Shown piece by piece: positions 35,028 through 44,415 of a DNA stretch of 64,000 bases. The position numbers and the translations under genes are program-made. Location of the stretch: positions 1,694,001 to 1,758,000 of the forward strand of contig NZ_CP060697.1 of NCBI RefSeq assembly GCF_014352855.1. Direction: 5' to 3'. The notes beneath the pieces were generated by a model. It was not told where the DNA came from. It worked only from the letters and a program-made list of their open reading frames with translations, and made no database searches. Positions within the stretch are counted from its first letter, which is position 1. Every line of letters starts with the position of its first letter. This stretch comes from Sphingomonas sabuli. GTDB lineage: Bacteria; Pseudomonadota; Alphaproteobacteria; Sphingomonadales; Sphingomonadaceae.

Positions 35028-35729
35028 CTAGAATTTGAAGGCGGTGCCGAGGTAGACGGCCTGGCTGTCCACGCGATCGTCCTTGATCGCCGGGATCCGG
35101 TCGCGTTCTACCTTATAACGGACGCCGCCGGTGACCGAGATGCGCTTGGTGAGAGCGTAGGACCCGCCGACATCGACCGCATATTGATCGGGCTGGCGGA
35201 GCGCGGGAGCCGCAGTGCCTTCGGAACGGTCGGCGGACACCGCGACACGGCCGGTGAAGCGCGGCAGCGAGTAGCTGACCCCGACGGTGGCGCTTTCGCG
35301 GCTGTCGACCGGCGAACCGGCCGAATTGACCTTGGCGACGTCGCCCGAAACGGCAAACCGGCGCCAGCCGACGGCGGCGCCAAGGTTGTAGCTGACCGGG
35401 GCCAGTGCGGTGACCGGTGAGGCAGAGCCGGTCGCCGCAGCCTGCTGCGTCGCGGCCGAACGGGCGCGAATCGCGACGCGGATCTGCGACGGGCGGCCCT
35501 TCGATGCGGCCGGCGTGAATTCGAAGCCCGACGGCGACATCGTGCGGCCGGAGAAGGCGGCGGCGAGGCGCGGATCGGCGGACGAGGGCGTGAAATCGAA
35601 CTGCGGGTTCAGGCTGACCTTGACCGCGGGCGGCCGCTTCTTGCCGACCGCCAATGCCGGAGTCAGCAAAATACCCGCCGCGCCCAGCGCGACAGCGATC
35701 TTGCCTGCCATTGACGACCCGCGACTCAC
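35028..35729 (-). CDS. Exported beta-barrel-like protein of unknown function
   Basis: A 233-residue protein with an N-terminal hydrophobic signal (MAGKIAVALGAAGILLTPALAV) and a C-terminal half of alternating beta-strand segments (YNLGAAVGWRRFAVSGDVAKV, SATVGVSYSLPRFTGRVAVSA, DVGGSYALTKRISVTGG), ending in Phe (YLGTAFKF), the usual terminal residue for BAM-inserted barrels. The GTG at 35729 is preferred because AAGGAG lies 10 bases before it; the ATG at 35711 also gives a signal peptide. I do not recognise the family. Possibly a small porin-like or opacity-like protein. Confidence 0.7.
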   Translation of the reverse strand: MSRGSSMAGKIAVALGAAGILLTPALAVGKKRPPAVKVSLNPQFDFTPSSADPRLAAAFSGRTMSPSGFEFTPAASKGRPSQIRVAIRARSAATQQAAATGSASPVTALAPVSYNLGAAVGWRRFAVSGDVAKVNSAGSPVDSRESATVGVSYSLPRFTGRVAVSADRSEGTAAPALRQPDQYAVDVGGSYALTKRISVTGGVRYKVERDRIPAIKDDRVDSQAVYLGTAFKF

Positions 35730-35911
35730 GTCATGCGACTCCTTGTCCAGTTCGTCATATAGGCGGGAGGCCCCCAAGGTTCCAACGGCGGAATCGATTC
35801 CCCGGCGGGCTGTTGCAGTTCAACAACAACCCGGGGCCGCGCATGCCGCGCTTGCGGCATCGCATCCAGCATCTATAACGCCGGGCGAACCACAGAATTC
35901 GAGGTCTTTCC

Positions 35912-36346
35912 ATGCCCCGCCTGAAGCTTGTTGCCATCGCCGTGGCCGTCGCCGCAATGACCGTCACCGGGTGCGCCCGCAACCGCAACATCCCGACCCA
36001 GGTCGCGCCGTCGCGAATGACCACGATCGGCGTGAACGGTTATCTGTGGCAGGCGGCGCTCGACACCGTATCCTTCGCCCCGTTGCTGCAGGCCGATGCC
36101 AACAGCGGCGTGATCATCACCGACTGGTACGCCAACCCGCGCTCGCCGGGCGAGCGGGTCAAGCTGACCGTCACCATCCTCGACCAGGATTTGCGGGCCG
36201 ATGCGCTGCGCGTCGCTGCCTCGCGTCAGATCAACCAGAACGGGTCCTGGGTCGAAGCCCCGGTGACCGCGGCGACGGTGCAGAAGCTCGAAGACGTAAT
36301 CCTGACCCGTGCTCGTGACATCCGCCGAACCACGCTCCCCGGTTAA
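35912..36346 (+). CDS. DUF3576 lipoprotein
   Basis: A 144-residue predicted lipoprotein: the signal sequence ends in a lipobox VTGC at about residue 21. The mature part shows DUF3576 features ([49 protein letters not shown]). The family has no known activity but is conserved beside leuS, lptE and holA in Alphaproteobacteria, suggesting an envelope role. leuS starts 2 bp after its stop. Confidence 0.93.
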   Translation: MPRLKLVAIAVAVAAMTVTGCARNRNIPTQVAPSRMTTIGVNGYLWQAALDTVSFAPLLQADANSGVIITDWYANPRSPGERVKLTVTILDQDLRADALRVAASRQINQNGSWVEAPVTAATVQKLEDVILTRARDIRRTTLPG

Positions 36347-36347
36347 G

Positions 36348-38909
36348 ATGACCCAGACCGGCCGCTTCGATCCGGCCGTCGCCGACACGCGCTGGCAGAC
36401 CCGGTGGGACGACGCGCGCTGTTTCATCGCCGACACCGACAGCAGCAAGCCCAAGGCCTATGTGCTGGAGATGTTCCCCTATCCGTCGGGGCGCATCCAC
36501 ATGGGGCACGTGCGCAATTACACGATGGGCGACGTGCTGGCCCGGTATCGCCGGATGCAGGGCTGCGAAGTGCTGCACCCGATGGGCTGGGACGCGTTCG
36601 GCATGCCGGCGGAGAATGCGGCGATGGAACGCGGCGTCCATCCCGACGGCTGGACCCGGTCCAACATCGCGGCCATGCGCGACCAGCTGAAGCGGCTAGG
36701 TTTCGCGCTCGACTGGAGCCGCGAGATCGCCACTTGCGACCCGGAATATTACGGCCACGAGCAGGCGCTGTTCCTCGACCTGTACGAAGGCGGCCTGGTC
36801 TATCGCAAGGAAAGCGAGGTCAATTGGGACCCCGTCGACATGACCGTGCTGGCCAACGAACAGGTGATCGACGGCAAGGGTTGGCGGTCGGGCGCGCAGG
36901 TCGAGCGGCGCAAGCTGTCGCAATGGTTCCTGAAGATCACCGACTTCGCCGACGAGTTGCTCGAAGGGCTGGGTACGCTCGACCATTGGCCGGACAAGGT
37001 GCGGCTGATGCAGGAAAACTGGATCGGAAGGTCGGACGGACTGCGGTTTCGGTTCAAGACTGCCGGTGAAGGCGCCGAGTGCGAGTATCCGTGGATCCAG
37101 GCGGCGCTTCGCGAGGCCCCGGAAATCGCGGTCTTCACCACGCGGCCCGATACCATCTTCGGCGCCAGTTTCGTGGCGGTCGCGCCCGATCATCCGTTGG
37201 CCCGCGCGATCGCGTCGGAAAACCCCGACGCGGCGGCTTTCATCGAGGATTGCAAGCGCGGCGGGACGACGGCGGCTGAGCTGGAAACGGCGGAGAAGCG
37301 GGGTTTCCTGACCGGGATCGAAGCGCTCCATCCGCTTGATCCGGAATGGAAGCTCCCGGTGTGGATCGCCAATTTCGTGCTCATGGAATATGGCACCGGC
37401 GCGGTGTTCGGCGTGCCCGCGCACGACCAGCGCGACTATGAATTCGCCAGCAAGTACGACCTGCCGATCCGGCGCGTGGTTGCGTCGTCGGCCGAGGACG
37501 CGGACACGCCGATCGGCGACGAGGCCGAGCCGGGCGAAGGCGTCATCGTCAATTCGCAATTCCTCGATGGCTTGTCGGTCGAGGAAGCCAGGGACGCGGT
37601 CATCCGCCGGGCCGAGGAGAATGGCTGGGGCGACCGCGAAGTCGCGTATCGCCTGCGCGACTGGGGCGTTTCGAGGCAGCGCTATTGGGGCACGCCGATC
37701 CCGATGATCCATTGCGATCGTTGCGGACCCGTACCGGTTCCGCGCGAGCAGTTGCCGGTGGTGCTTCCGCAGGACGTCAGCTTCGACACGCCCGGCAATC
37801 CGCTGACCCGCAACGAAGCGTGGCTGAAGGCCGATTGTCCCAAGTGCGGTGGCGGCGCGCGGCGCGAGACCGACACGTTCGATACCTTTGTCGATTCCAG
37901 CTGGTATTTCATCCGCTTTGCCAGCCAGCCGATCGATGCCCCGTTTGACAAGGCCGCCGCGGAAAAGTGGTTGCCGGTCGACCAGTATATCGGCGGGGTC
38001 GAGCATGCGATCCTGCACCTGCTTTACGCCCGCTTCTGGACTCGCGCGCTGAAGCGGATCGGCAAGATCGACGTGGCCGAGCCGTTCCGCGGCCTGTTTA
38101 CCCAGGGGATGGTCACGCACGAGACGTTTCGCGACGCGGCCGGCAAGTGGCTCGCGCCGGACGAGGTGCGCAAGAACGGCGACGGCAAGCTGGTCGATGC
38201 CGCCGGCGCGCCGGTCATCCGCGGCCGGGTCGAGAAGATGTCCAAGTCGAAGCGCAACACCGTCGACCCGGGCCCCATCGTCGACAAGCACGGCGCGGAC
38301 GCGGTGCGCTGGTTCATGCTGTCCGACAGCCCGCCCGAACGCGACCTCGAATGGTCGGTGGCAGGGATCGAAGGCGCGGCGCGGTTCGTGCAGCGGGTGT
38401 GGAAACTGGCCACCGCGCCGGGCGGTGGCGACGGTGCTGATGCGGCGCTGGAGCGCAAGGTGCACCGCACCGTTGCCGCAGTCGGCGAAGCGATAGACGG
38501 TCTGCAATTCAACAAGGCGGTGGCCCAGCTGTACGAACTGGTCAGTGCGATCGAGAAGGCGGCGCCGTCGTCCACCCGGACGAGCGCGGTGCGCACGCTG
38601 GTCAAGCTGATCGCCCCGATGGCGCCACACTTGGCCGAGGAATGCTGGAGCCACCTTGGCGGCGACGGGCTTGTCGCTCAGGCCGATTGGCCGACGTTTG
38701 ATGAGACTCTGCTGGTCGAGGACCAGGTGACGCTGGCCGTGCAGGTCAACGGCAAGCTGCGCGATACGCTGAATGCGCCGCGCGGGCTTGGCCGGGAGGA
38801 AGCGGAGGCGCTGGCGCTGGCATCGGAGAAGGTTCAGCGGCAGCTCGACGGCGGGACGCCGCGCAAGGTGATTGTAGTCCCCGACCGGCTGGTCAATATT
38901 GTCGCGTGA
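36348..38909 (+). CDS. leuS: Leucyl-tRNA synthetase
   Basis: Class I synthetase, 853 residues, cytoplasmic. The HIGH region is [20 protein letters not shown] is EKMSKSKRN, and the CP1 editing domain carries [17 protein letters not shown] plus a conserved [16 protein letters not shown] zinc-like cysteine set (CDRCGPV ... CPKCGG) lies mid-protein, and the anticodon-binding and C-terminal domains are complete. The ATG at 36348 follows the DUF3576 stop by one base. The stop overlaps lptE. Confidence 0.98.
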   Translation: MTQTGRFDPAVADTRWQTRWDDARCFIADTDSSKPKAYVLEMFPYPSGRIHMGHVRNYTMGDVLARYRRMQGCEVLHPMGWDAFGMPAENAAMERGVHPDGWTRSNIAAMRDQLKRLGFALDWSREIATCDPEYYGHEQALFLDLYEGGLVYRKESEVNWDPVDMTVLANEQVIDGKGWRSGAQVERRKLSQWFLKITDFADELLEGLGTLDHWPDKVRLMQENWIGRSDGLRFRFKTAGEGAECEYPWIQAALREAPEIAVFTTRPDTIFGASFVAVAPDHPLARAIASENPDAAAFIEDCKRGGTTAAELETAEKRGFLTGIEALHPLDPEWKLPVWIANFVLMEYGTGAVFGVPAHDQRDYEFASKYDLPIRRVVASSAEDADTPIGDEAEPGEGVIVNSQFLDGLSVEEARDAVIRRAEENGWGDREVAYRLRDWGVSRQRYWGTPIPMIHCDRCGPVPVPREQLPVVLPQDVSFDTPGNPLTRNEAWLKADCPKCGGGARRETDTFDTFVDSSWYFIRFASQPIDAPFDKAAAEKWLPVDQYIGGVEHAILHLLYARFWTRALKRIGKIDVAEPFRGLFTQGMVTHETFRDAAGKWLAPDEVRKNGDGKLVDAAGAPVIRGRVEKMSKSKRNTVDPGPIVDKHGADAVRWFMLSDSPPERDLEWSVAGIEGAARFVQRVWKLATAPGGGDGADAALERKVHRTVAAVGEAIDGLQFNKAVAQLYELVSAIEKAAPSSTRTSAVRTLVKLIAPMAPHLAEECWSHLGGDGLVAQADWPTFDETLLVEDQVTLAVQVNGKLRDTLNAPRGLGREEAEALALASEKVQRQLDGGTPRKVIVVPDRLVNIVA

Positions 38910-39406
38910 CCCGCGTCCTCCTTCTTGCCCTGATCGCCCTCGCCCTGCCGGCCTGCGGACTCCAGCCGCTTTACGCGGGCGGATCCGCCGGCGGAGTAGC
39001 CGGGACGCTGCGCTCGGTCGACGTGGCGCCCATCCCCGGCCGCGACGGCTGGCTGGTGTTCACTAAGCTCAAGGAGCGACTGGGTGATCCCGGCGACGGC
39101 GGGCGCGCCTATCGGCTTGAAGTCGACCTCGACGACGACATCATCGGGCTTGGCATTCGCGGCGACCGCGCCGTGACGCGCGAGCGGCGGACGCTGCGCG
39201 CCCGCTTTCGCCTAGTCAACGCCGCAACCGGCGAAGTGGTGATCGATTCCACCGCCGGTTCCGACGCGGGCATCGACGTCGTCAGTTCCGAATATGCGAC
39301 CGTCGCCGCGGAACAGTCGACCGCCGAGGACCTTGCCGGCGCGGTGGCCGACCAGATCGTGTCGCGGATCGCGTTATATTCGACCCGCGTCGCGCCGCGG
39401 CCATGA
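38906..39406 (+). CDS. lptE: LPS-assembly lipoprotein LptE
   Basis: A 166-residue outer-membrane lipoprotein that plugs the LptD barrel. The signal ends with lipobox LPAC, followed by GLQPLYAGG, a family mark. The remaining two-layer alpha/beta fold has REVRTLRARF-like strands and a C-terminal [11 protein letters not shown] helix. Starts with GTG overlapping the leuS stop (GTGA), and its stop overlaps holA (ATGA), the canonical leuS-lptE-holA arrangement. LptD is not in the window. Confidence 0.92.
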   Translation: MTRVLLLALIALALPACGLQPLYAGGSAGGVAGTLRSVDVAPIPGRDGWLVFTKLKERLGDPGDGGRAYRLEVDLDDDIIGLGIRGDRAVTRERRTLRARFRLVNAATGEVVIDSTAGSDAGIDVVSSEYATVAAEQSTAEDLAGAVADQIVSRIALYSTRVAPRP

Positions 39407-40416
39407 AGGTCGCCAAGGGATCGCTTTCCCGAGCCCTCGACCGGCCCGACCCCGCAGTTCGGTTCTACCTTTTCTACGGACCCGACGAATCCCAGTCACG
39501 CGCCCACGGCGAGCGGCTGCTGAAGGCGCTGGGTGCGGAAAAGGTCGCGCTGGCAGCCCCGTCGCTGAAGTCGGACCCGGCAATGCTGGCCGACGAAGCA
39601 GCGGCGATCGGCATGTTCGGCGACAAGCGCGCATTGTGGGTTGAGCCGGCAGGCGACGAGATCGTTGCGGCGGTCGAGGCGCTGCTTGAGCTGTCAGTAG
39701 CCGAAAGCCCCGCGATCGCCATCGCCGGCGCGCTGCGCAAGTCGTCTGCCCTGGTCAAATTGGCGGAGGCCCACGCGGCATGCCTGTCGCACGTGTCCTA
39801 CGAACTGGGCGAGCGCGAGGCGACGTCGCTGGTGCAGGAATTGGCGCGCGGCGAAGGGTTGCGCCTCGCGGAAGGTGTCGCAGGCCGGCTCGCAGGCGCG
39901 GCGGGCAACGAGCGGGGCGTCATCGCCCAGGAACTGGCGAAAATTGCGCTGTACGTCGACGCGAGCGCCGACTCTCCGGCACTCGTCGACGCGCAAGTCC
40001 TCGATGACATTGGTGCCGGGTCCGAAGGCGATTCGACGCGGCTGGGCGACCTGGCCTTGTCTGGCGACGTTGACGCCTTGACCCGCGAACTGGATGCCAG
40101 CGCTGGCGATGCGGTGCCGATCTCCGTCCTCCGCTCGCTGCAGCGGAGAATCATGATGCTGGCGCCCATCCGCGCCAAGGTCGACCGCGGCCAGCGGCCT
40201 CATGACGCCGTGACGTCATCCGGTAACGCTGTGTTTTTCAAGGATAAAGACCTTGTCGCTAGATTGGTCTCGCTGTGGGATTCCGTGGCGCTGGAACGCG
40301 TGTTGCAACGGTCCGGAGAGCTGGAGCGCCGCTTAATGCGGTCAGACTCGCCACCGGAAATCGAGGCGTTGGAAGAAGAATTGGTCGCGATCGCGCGGAC
40401 CGCCCGCCGCCGCTAG
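39403..40416 (+). CDS. holA: DNA polymerase III delta subunit
   Basis: Clamp-loader subunit that opens the beta clamp. The 337-residue protein starts [31 protein letters not shown], with the AAA+-like N-terminal domain lacking Walker A as expected for delta, and has AGNERGVIAQELAKIALYV and a C-terminal collar region (VLRSLQRRIMMLAPIRAKV). Translationally coupled to lptE. It converges with parB; both stops share the palindrome CTAG. Confidence 0.93.
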   Translation: MKVAKGSLSRALDRPDPAVRFYLFYGPDESQSRAHGERLLKALGAEKVALAAPSLKSDPAMLADEAAAIGMFGDKRALWVEPAGDEIVAAVEALLELSVAESPAIAIAGALRKSSALVKLAEAHAACLSHVSYELGEREATSLVQELARGEGLRLAEGVAGRLAGAAGNERGVIAQELAKIALYVDASADSPALVDAQVLDDIGAGSEGDSTRLGDLALSGDVDALTRELDASAGDAVPISVLRSLQRRIMMLAPIRAKVDRGQRPHDAVTSSGNAVFFKDKDLVARLVSLWDSVALERVLQRSGELERRLMRSDSPPEIEALEEELVAIARTARRR

Positions 40417-41306
40417 ATCGGCTCGCCGCTGAGCCGCTGGCAGATCATGTCGAGCTGATCGAGGCTGGAATAGCTTAGCGACACCGTCCCACCGCGGCCG
40501 CTGTGCGCAACTTTCACCTTCAGGCCCAGCATGTCGCCAAGTTGGCGTTCAAGGGCGGCAAGGTCGGCATCGACCGGCTGGTTGGGCGGGCGTACGGTCG
40601 CCGGCGTCTTCGCATCGCCGGTCCGGCGCGCCTTCGCCAACGCCTCGGTCTGCCGAACCGACAAGCCGTCCGACACAATCTGCCTGGCGAGCTTTTCCGG
40701 ATCGTCGGCCGTCGCAACGGCCCGGGCGTGGCCCATGCTGATTTCGCCGTGCAGCAGCAGCTGCTTCACGCCGTCAGGAAGATCAAGCAATCTCAATAGG
40801 TTAGCGATATGGCTCCGCGACTTGTGGACGATTTTGGCAAGCGCGTCCTGGGTATGCCCGTAGCGGTCGATCAGCTTGCTGTAGCCCTCAGCTTCCTCAA
40901 TCGCATTGAGGTCCTGCCGCTGCACGTTTTCGATCAACGCGATCTCGGCCGATGTCGCGTCGTCGATATCGCGAACGATGGCCGGAATGGTGTGGAGGCG
41001 CGCGCGTTGCGCCGCACGCCAGCGACGTTCGCCCGCCACCAGCTGGAAATTCTCACCGTCCGGCCGCAGCAGGATCGGTTGCAGCACGCCACGCTGCGCT
41101 ATGGACTCGGCCAGCTCGGCAATGGCCTCTTCGTCAAAGTAAGCGCGTGGCTGTGCAGGATTTGGCTGAATTCTGCCGATTTCGACTTCGCGAACGCCGT
41201 GTTCGGGCGCATCCTTTGGCGCCCCTTCCGAGGTGGAAGGACGCACCGCCTCGTCAAGCAAGGCGGCAAGGCCCCGGCCCAGCCCGGACGTCTTCTTTTC
41301 GCTCAT
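40413..41306 (-). CDS. parB: Chromosome-partitioning protein ParB
   Basis: CTP-dependent clamp that loads at parS and spreads to form the partition complex. The 297-residue protein has the GLGRGLAAL start, the CTP-binding VAGERRWRAAQRARL (GERRxRA), ENVQRQDLNAIEEAEGY, the helix-turn-helix TQDALAKIVHKSRSHIANLLRLL, and a C-terminal dimerisation domain. The ATG at 41306 overlaps the parA stop (ATGA). Its two target sites lie nearby at 42652 and 44400. Confidence 0.97.
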   Translation of the reverse strand: MSEKKTSGLGRGLAALLDEAVRPSTSEGAPKDAPEHGVREVEIGRIQPNPAQPRAYFDEEAIAELAESIAQRGVLQPILLRPDGENFQLVAGERRWRAAQRARLHTIPAIVRDIDDATSAEIALIENVQRQDLNAIEEAEGYSKLIDRYGHTQDALAKIVHKSRSHIANLLRLLDLPDGVKQLLLHGEISMGHARAVATADDPEKLARQIVSDGLSVRQTEALAKARRTGDAKTPATVRPPNQPVDADLAALERQLGDMLGLKVKVAHSGRGGTVSLSYSSLDQLDMICQRLSGEPI

Positions 41307-42085
41307 GCGGCCTCCGCCTGGCGCGGCAGGCGCGCGATCAATTCCCGGGCGAGACGGACGTAGGCCTCGGACCCAGGACATTTGAGGTCGTAGATCAACG
41401 CCGGCAGTCCGTGGCTGGGGGCTTCTGACAAGCGAACGTTACGCGGCACCACGGTGTCGAAGACTACCTTCCCCAGACACGCCCGAACGTCGTCGGACAC
41501 CTGGCTCGACAGGCGATTGCGGCGGTCGAACATGGTCAATGCGATGCCGAGGATCGACAGGTCGGGATTGAACGCGACACGGATGCGCTCCACCGTCTGC
41601 AAAAGCTGGCTGAGCCCTTCCAGGGCGAAGAATTCCGATTGAAGAGGCACGAGCAGATGACGCGCCGCGACGAGGCCGTTGACCGTCAGCAGGCCGAGCG
41701 ACGGCGGGCAGTCCATCAGGCAGATGTCCCACCGGCCTGGCGGCGCAGCGTCAAGCGACTTCTCGAGCCGCCGCGCGCGATCGTCCATGCCGACCATCTC
41801 GATCTCGGCCCCCGACAGGTCGACCGTCGCCGGCAGCAAGTCGAGACGCGGCACACGCGACGGGATGACACTGTCGGCGACGCTGGCTGAGCCGATCAGG
41901 ACGTCATAACTGGATCGCTCTCGCTTCGACTGCGGTACGCCAAGTCCGGTGGAAGCGTTGCCCTGTGGATCCAGATCGATCAGCAGAACCTTCCAGCCGA
42001 CCGCCGCCAGCGCTGTGGCAAGGTTGATCGCGGTCGTGGTTTTACCGACGCCGCCTTTCTGGTTCGCGATCGCGACGCGAATCAT
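41303..42085 (-). CDS. parA: Chromosome-partitioning ATPase ParA
   Basis: Deviant-Walker ATPase that moves ParB-parS complexes. The 260-residue protein has NQKGGVGKTTTAINLATALA with both signature lysines, DLDPQGNASTGLG, LMDCPPSLGLLTVNG and VLIDLDPQ. No N-terminal DNA-binding domain, as expected for chromosomal (Soj-type) ParA. The ATG at 42085 overlaps the rsmG stop (ATGA). Part of the leftward mnmG-rsmG-parA-parB operon. Confidence 0.97.
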   Translation of the reverse strand: MIRVAIANQKGGVGKTTTAINLATALAAVGWKVLLIDLDPQGNASTGLGVPQSKRERSSYDVLIGSASVADSVIPSRVPRLDLLPATVDLSGAEIEMVGMDDRARRLEKSLDAAPPGRWDICLMDCPPSLGLLTVNGLVAARHLLVPLQSEFFALEGLSQLLQTVERIRVAFNPDLSILGIALTMFDRRNRLSSQVSDDVRACLGKVVFDTVVPRNVRLSEAPSHGLPALIYDLKCPGSEAYVRLARELIARLPRQAEAA

Positions 42086-42702
42086 CGCCCACCCTTCGCT
42101 TTCACATCCCACAGCACCAAAATCCTCGAATCAGGATCGGTCAGGCTGGGAACGGTTTCTGCTTCACAGTGCCACCTTCGTCGGACTTCGACCAGTTCCG
42201 ATCCGGCGCTTCGCCCTTTTGGCAGGATCCACCGCGTTTTTCTTGTGGACAGATGCGTGGATAGTTGGAGCAGCTTCGCCGCCGGAGCCACGGCGCGCGC
42301 GGTGATATTGGCAAAGGTCCCAGAGGCTCGTTCGGCCTTCATAGGCGCCACGATGACCCGGTTCGATAGACCGAGCTCGTTCACGACCTTCTGCAGGAAC
42401 TCGGCGCGCAATTTTCGCGGTTCGATAAGAGTGACAGGTCCACTAGTTAGGATGGCAACCACCATACCCGGGAGGCCGGCACCGGACCCCACGTCGGCCC
42501 ATGACATGTCAAGATCTGGCGCCAGCTCAACAAGCTGTGCGCCATCGATAATATGTCGGCTCCAGAGGTCATCCATTGAAGCACGGGACACCAAGTTTTG
42601 CCTCGCCGATTCTGCGCGGAGGATTTCGACATAGTGCTCTAACAATACGAACGTTTCACGTGAAACACTCCGCCCCGTCGCTGCCTCGAGTCTATCGATC
42701 AC
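42082..42702 (-). CDS. rsmG: 16S rRNA (guanine527-N7)-methyltransferase
   Basis: Methylates G527 of 16S rRNA; loss gives low-level streptomycin resistance in other bacteria. The 206-residue protein has the Rossmann motif [16 protein letters not shown] and the family N-terminus [25 protein letters not shown]. The codons for SVSRET coincide with a parS site, a known feature of this gene in many bacteria. The GTG at 42702 overlaps the mnmG stop (GTGA). Confidence 0.96.
   Translation of the reverse strand: MIDRLEAATGRSVSRETFVLLEHYVEILRAESARQNLVSRASMDDLWSRHIIDGAQLVELAPDLDMSWADVGSGAGLPGMVVAILTSGPVTLIEPRKLRAEFLQKVVNELGLSNRVIVAPMKAERASGTFANITARAVAPAAKLLQLSTHLSTRKTRWILPKGRSAGSELVEVRRRWHCEAETVPSLTDPDSRILVLWDVKAKGGR
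42652..42667. promoter_or_regulatory. parS site (within rsmG)
   Basis: CGTTTCACGTGAAACA contains the palindrome GTTTCACGTGAAAC at 42653-42666 and matches the 16-base ParB target in all but the first base. It lies in the rsmG coding region, about 0.6 kb from parA and 8 kb from the candidate origin. Confidence 0.93.
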
Positions 42703-44378
42703 GCAGCTATTCTGGATGCGGCAACGTGCAAGGCGGTGAGCGCCGCCGGGGTAACGCCGGCTACCCGCGATGCGTGATCGAGCGTTTCGGGCCGTGCTGT
42801 GGATAGTCGCTCGATCATCTCGTTCGACAGGCCGGGAACAGCCCGATAATCGAAGCTAATTCCAATGCGCACTTTCGCATCCCGCCGCAGGGCTGCCCAT
42901 TCACGCTGCTGGCGGTCAAGGTACGGAGCGTAAAGGAGATCGGCCTGACCCTCTGGCGTGTGCGCCCAATCGTCGGAAATACGGCGCGCCTCATGCTGCT
43001 CAATTAGTGAACGTCGATCATCGGAGAGGCATGCAGCATCGATCGCGGCCTTACCGAGGCGGCTCATGGCGTTGTCCGCGCGCAGGGCGAGCCGGAACTC
43101 GGCCCGTGCCGTCATCATTCGATAGGGTTCGCTAACGCCCTGTAGTGTCAGGTCGTCGACCATGACGCCGATATAGGATGTCCGGCGATCGAACAGGACG
43201 GGCTCTGACCCAAGGGCATGCGCCGCCGCGTTGAGGCCGGCTACCAGCCCTTGCGCAGCCGCCTCTTCATAACCCGTCGTGCCATTGATTTGCCCCGCCA
43301 GGAACAGCCCGCAAACGTCTTGGGCTTCGAGCGATTGCGAAAGGCGCCTCGGATCAACGAACTCATACTCCACGGCATAACCAGGTTTGGCGATGACTGC
43401 GCGTTCAAGTCCTGGAACGGAGCGAATAAAGGCATGCTGGACGTCCTCTGGCAACGACGTCGAAATGCCATTCGGGTATACCAGATGATTGGTCAGCCCT
43501 TCCGGCTCGAGAAAGATCTGGTGTCCGTCGCGACCGCCGAAGCGCCGGATTTTGTCTTCGATCGAAGGGCAATAACGAGGCCCCCGGCCTTCGATTGCGC
43601 CTGCGAACAAAGGCGAGCGATCGAGATTAGCTTCAATGATGTCGTGGGTTGCGGAGGTTGTGCGTGTGATGGCGCAGTTGACTTGATGCGGTAGGTCACC
43701 AGGCGATGACAGCGCCGACATCGTCCAAGGTTCCTCCTCGCTGGGCTGAACCTCCAGACGCGCCCAATCTATGGTCCGACCGTCGAGCCGCGGCGGAGTG
43801 CCGGTTTTTAGCCTCCCCTGCCCCAGCCCGATCTCGCGGAGCTGGTGGCCGAGTGTGGCCGACGACCTCTCGCCAGTGCGCCCACCAGAGACGACGGTAT
43901 CTCCGATGTACATGCGGGCGTTGAGGAACGTCCCCGTTGCAATCACCAGTGCATGGCACTGAATGTCACCCAAGCTAGTCGACAGCCCGCATACGCGTCC
44001 CTTACGCACCACCGCTGAAAGGGCTTCGCAAACGATAATCTCGACACCGCTCGCCCGAACCACCTCGCGGATGGCCTGCGCATAAAGCGCTCGGCCTGCC
44101 TGGACTCGGGGGCCATGAACGGCCGGCCCCTTGCTGCGATTGAGCATGCGACGGTGGATCGCGGCGCGGTCGGCCGCCCTGGCCATCAGGCCATCGAAGA
44201 CATCGAGTTCGCGCACGAGATGGCCTTTGCCGACGCCACCGATCGACGGGTTGCAGGACATTTGCCCCAGATCAGCTTCTCGGAAAGTAATCAGCCCTAC
44301 GCGAGCGCCACGCCGTGCGGCGGCTGTCGCCGCTTCGCAGCCTGCGTGCCCACCTCCGATGACCAAAACGTCGTACAC
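42699..44378 (-). CDS. mnmG: tRNA uridine-5-carboxymethylaminomethyl modification enzyme MnmG, shortened
   Basis: FAD enzyme that with MnmE installs cmnm5 at U34 of tRNAs. The N-terminus [84 protein letters not shown] and the final [19 protein letters not shown] are all present. It is 559 residues, about 60-70 shorter than typical MnmG. The missing part lies after [18 protein letters not shown], in the helical domain that contacts MnmE and tRNA; flanking sequence is in frame, so this is a deletion rather than a frameshift. The start is GTG at 44378. The local base composition is visibly less GC-rich than the neighbours. Confidence 0.93.
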   Translation of the reverse strand: MYDVLVIGGGHAGCEAATAAARRGARVGLITFREADLGQMSCNPSIGGVGKGHLVRELDVFDGLMARAADRAAIHRRMLNRSKGPAVHGPRVQAGRALYAQAIREVVRASGVEIIVCEALSAVVRKGRVCGLSTSLGDIQCHALVIATGTFLNARMYIGDTVVSGGRTGERSSATLGHQLREIGLGQGRLKTGTPPRLDGRTIDWARLEVQPSEEEPWTMSALSSPGDLPHQVNCAITRTTSATHDIIEANLDRSPLFAGAIEGRGPRYCPSIEDKIRRFGGRDGHQIFLEPEGLTNHLVYPNGISTSLPEDVQHAFIRSVPGLERAVIAKPGYAVEYEFVDPRRLSQSLEAQDVCGLFLAGQINGTTGYEEAAAQGLVAGLNAAAHALGSEPVLFDRRTSYIGVMVDDLTLQGVSEPYRMMTARAEFRLALRADNAMSRLGKAAIDAACLSDDRRSLIEQHEARRISDDWAHTPEGQADLLYAPYLDRQQREWAALRRDAKVRIGISFDYRAVPGLSNEMIERLSTARPETLDHASRVAGVTPAALTALHVAASRIAA

Positions 44379-44399
44379 ACCCAGGCCCTACCCCATCAG

Positions 44400-44415
44400 T
44401 GTTTCACGTGAAACC
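44400..44415. promoter_or_regulatory. parS site (between mnmE and mnmG)
   Basis: TGTTTCACGTGAAACC, with the palindrome GTTTCACGTGAAAC at 44401-44414, differs from the canonical 16-base ParB target only at the last base. It occupies the short spacer between the mnmG start and the mnmE stop, 1.7 kb from the first parS site. Confidence 0.93.

Noticed and set aside
42699..44378. Frameshift or assembly error as the cause of the short MnmG
   Set aside because: The reading frame is continuous and both flanks keep conserved sequence in the same frame, so an in-frame deletion is the simpler view.
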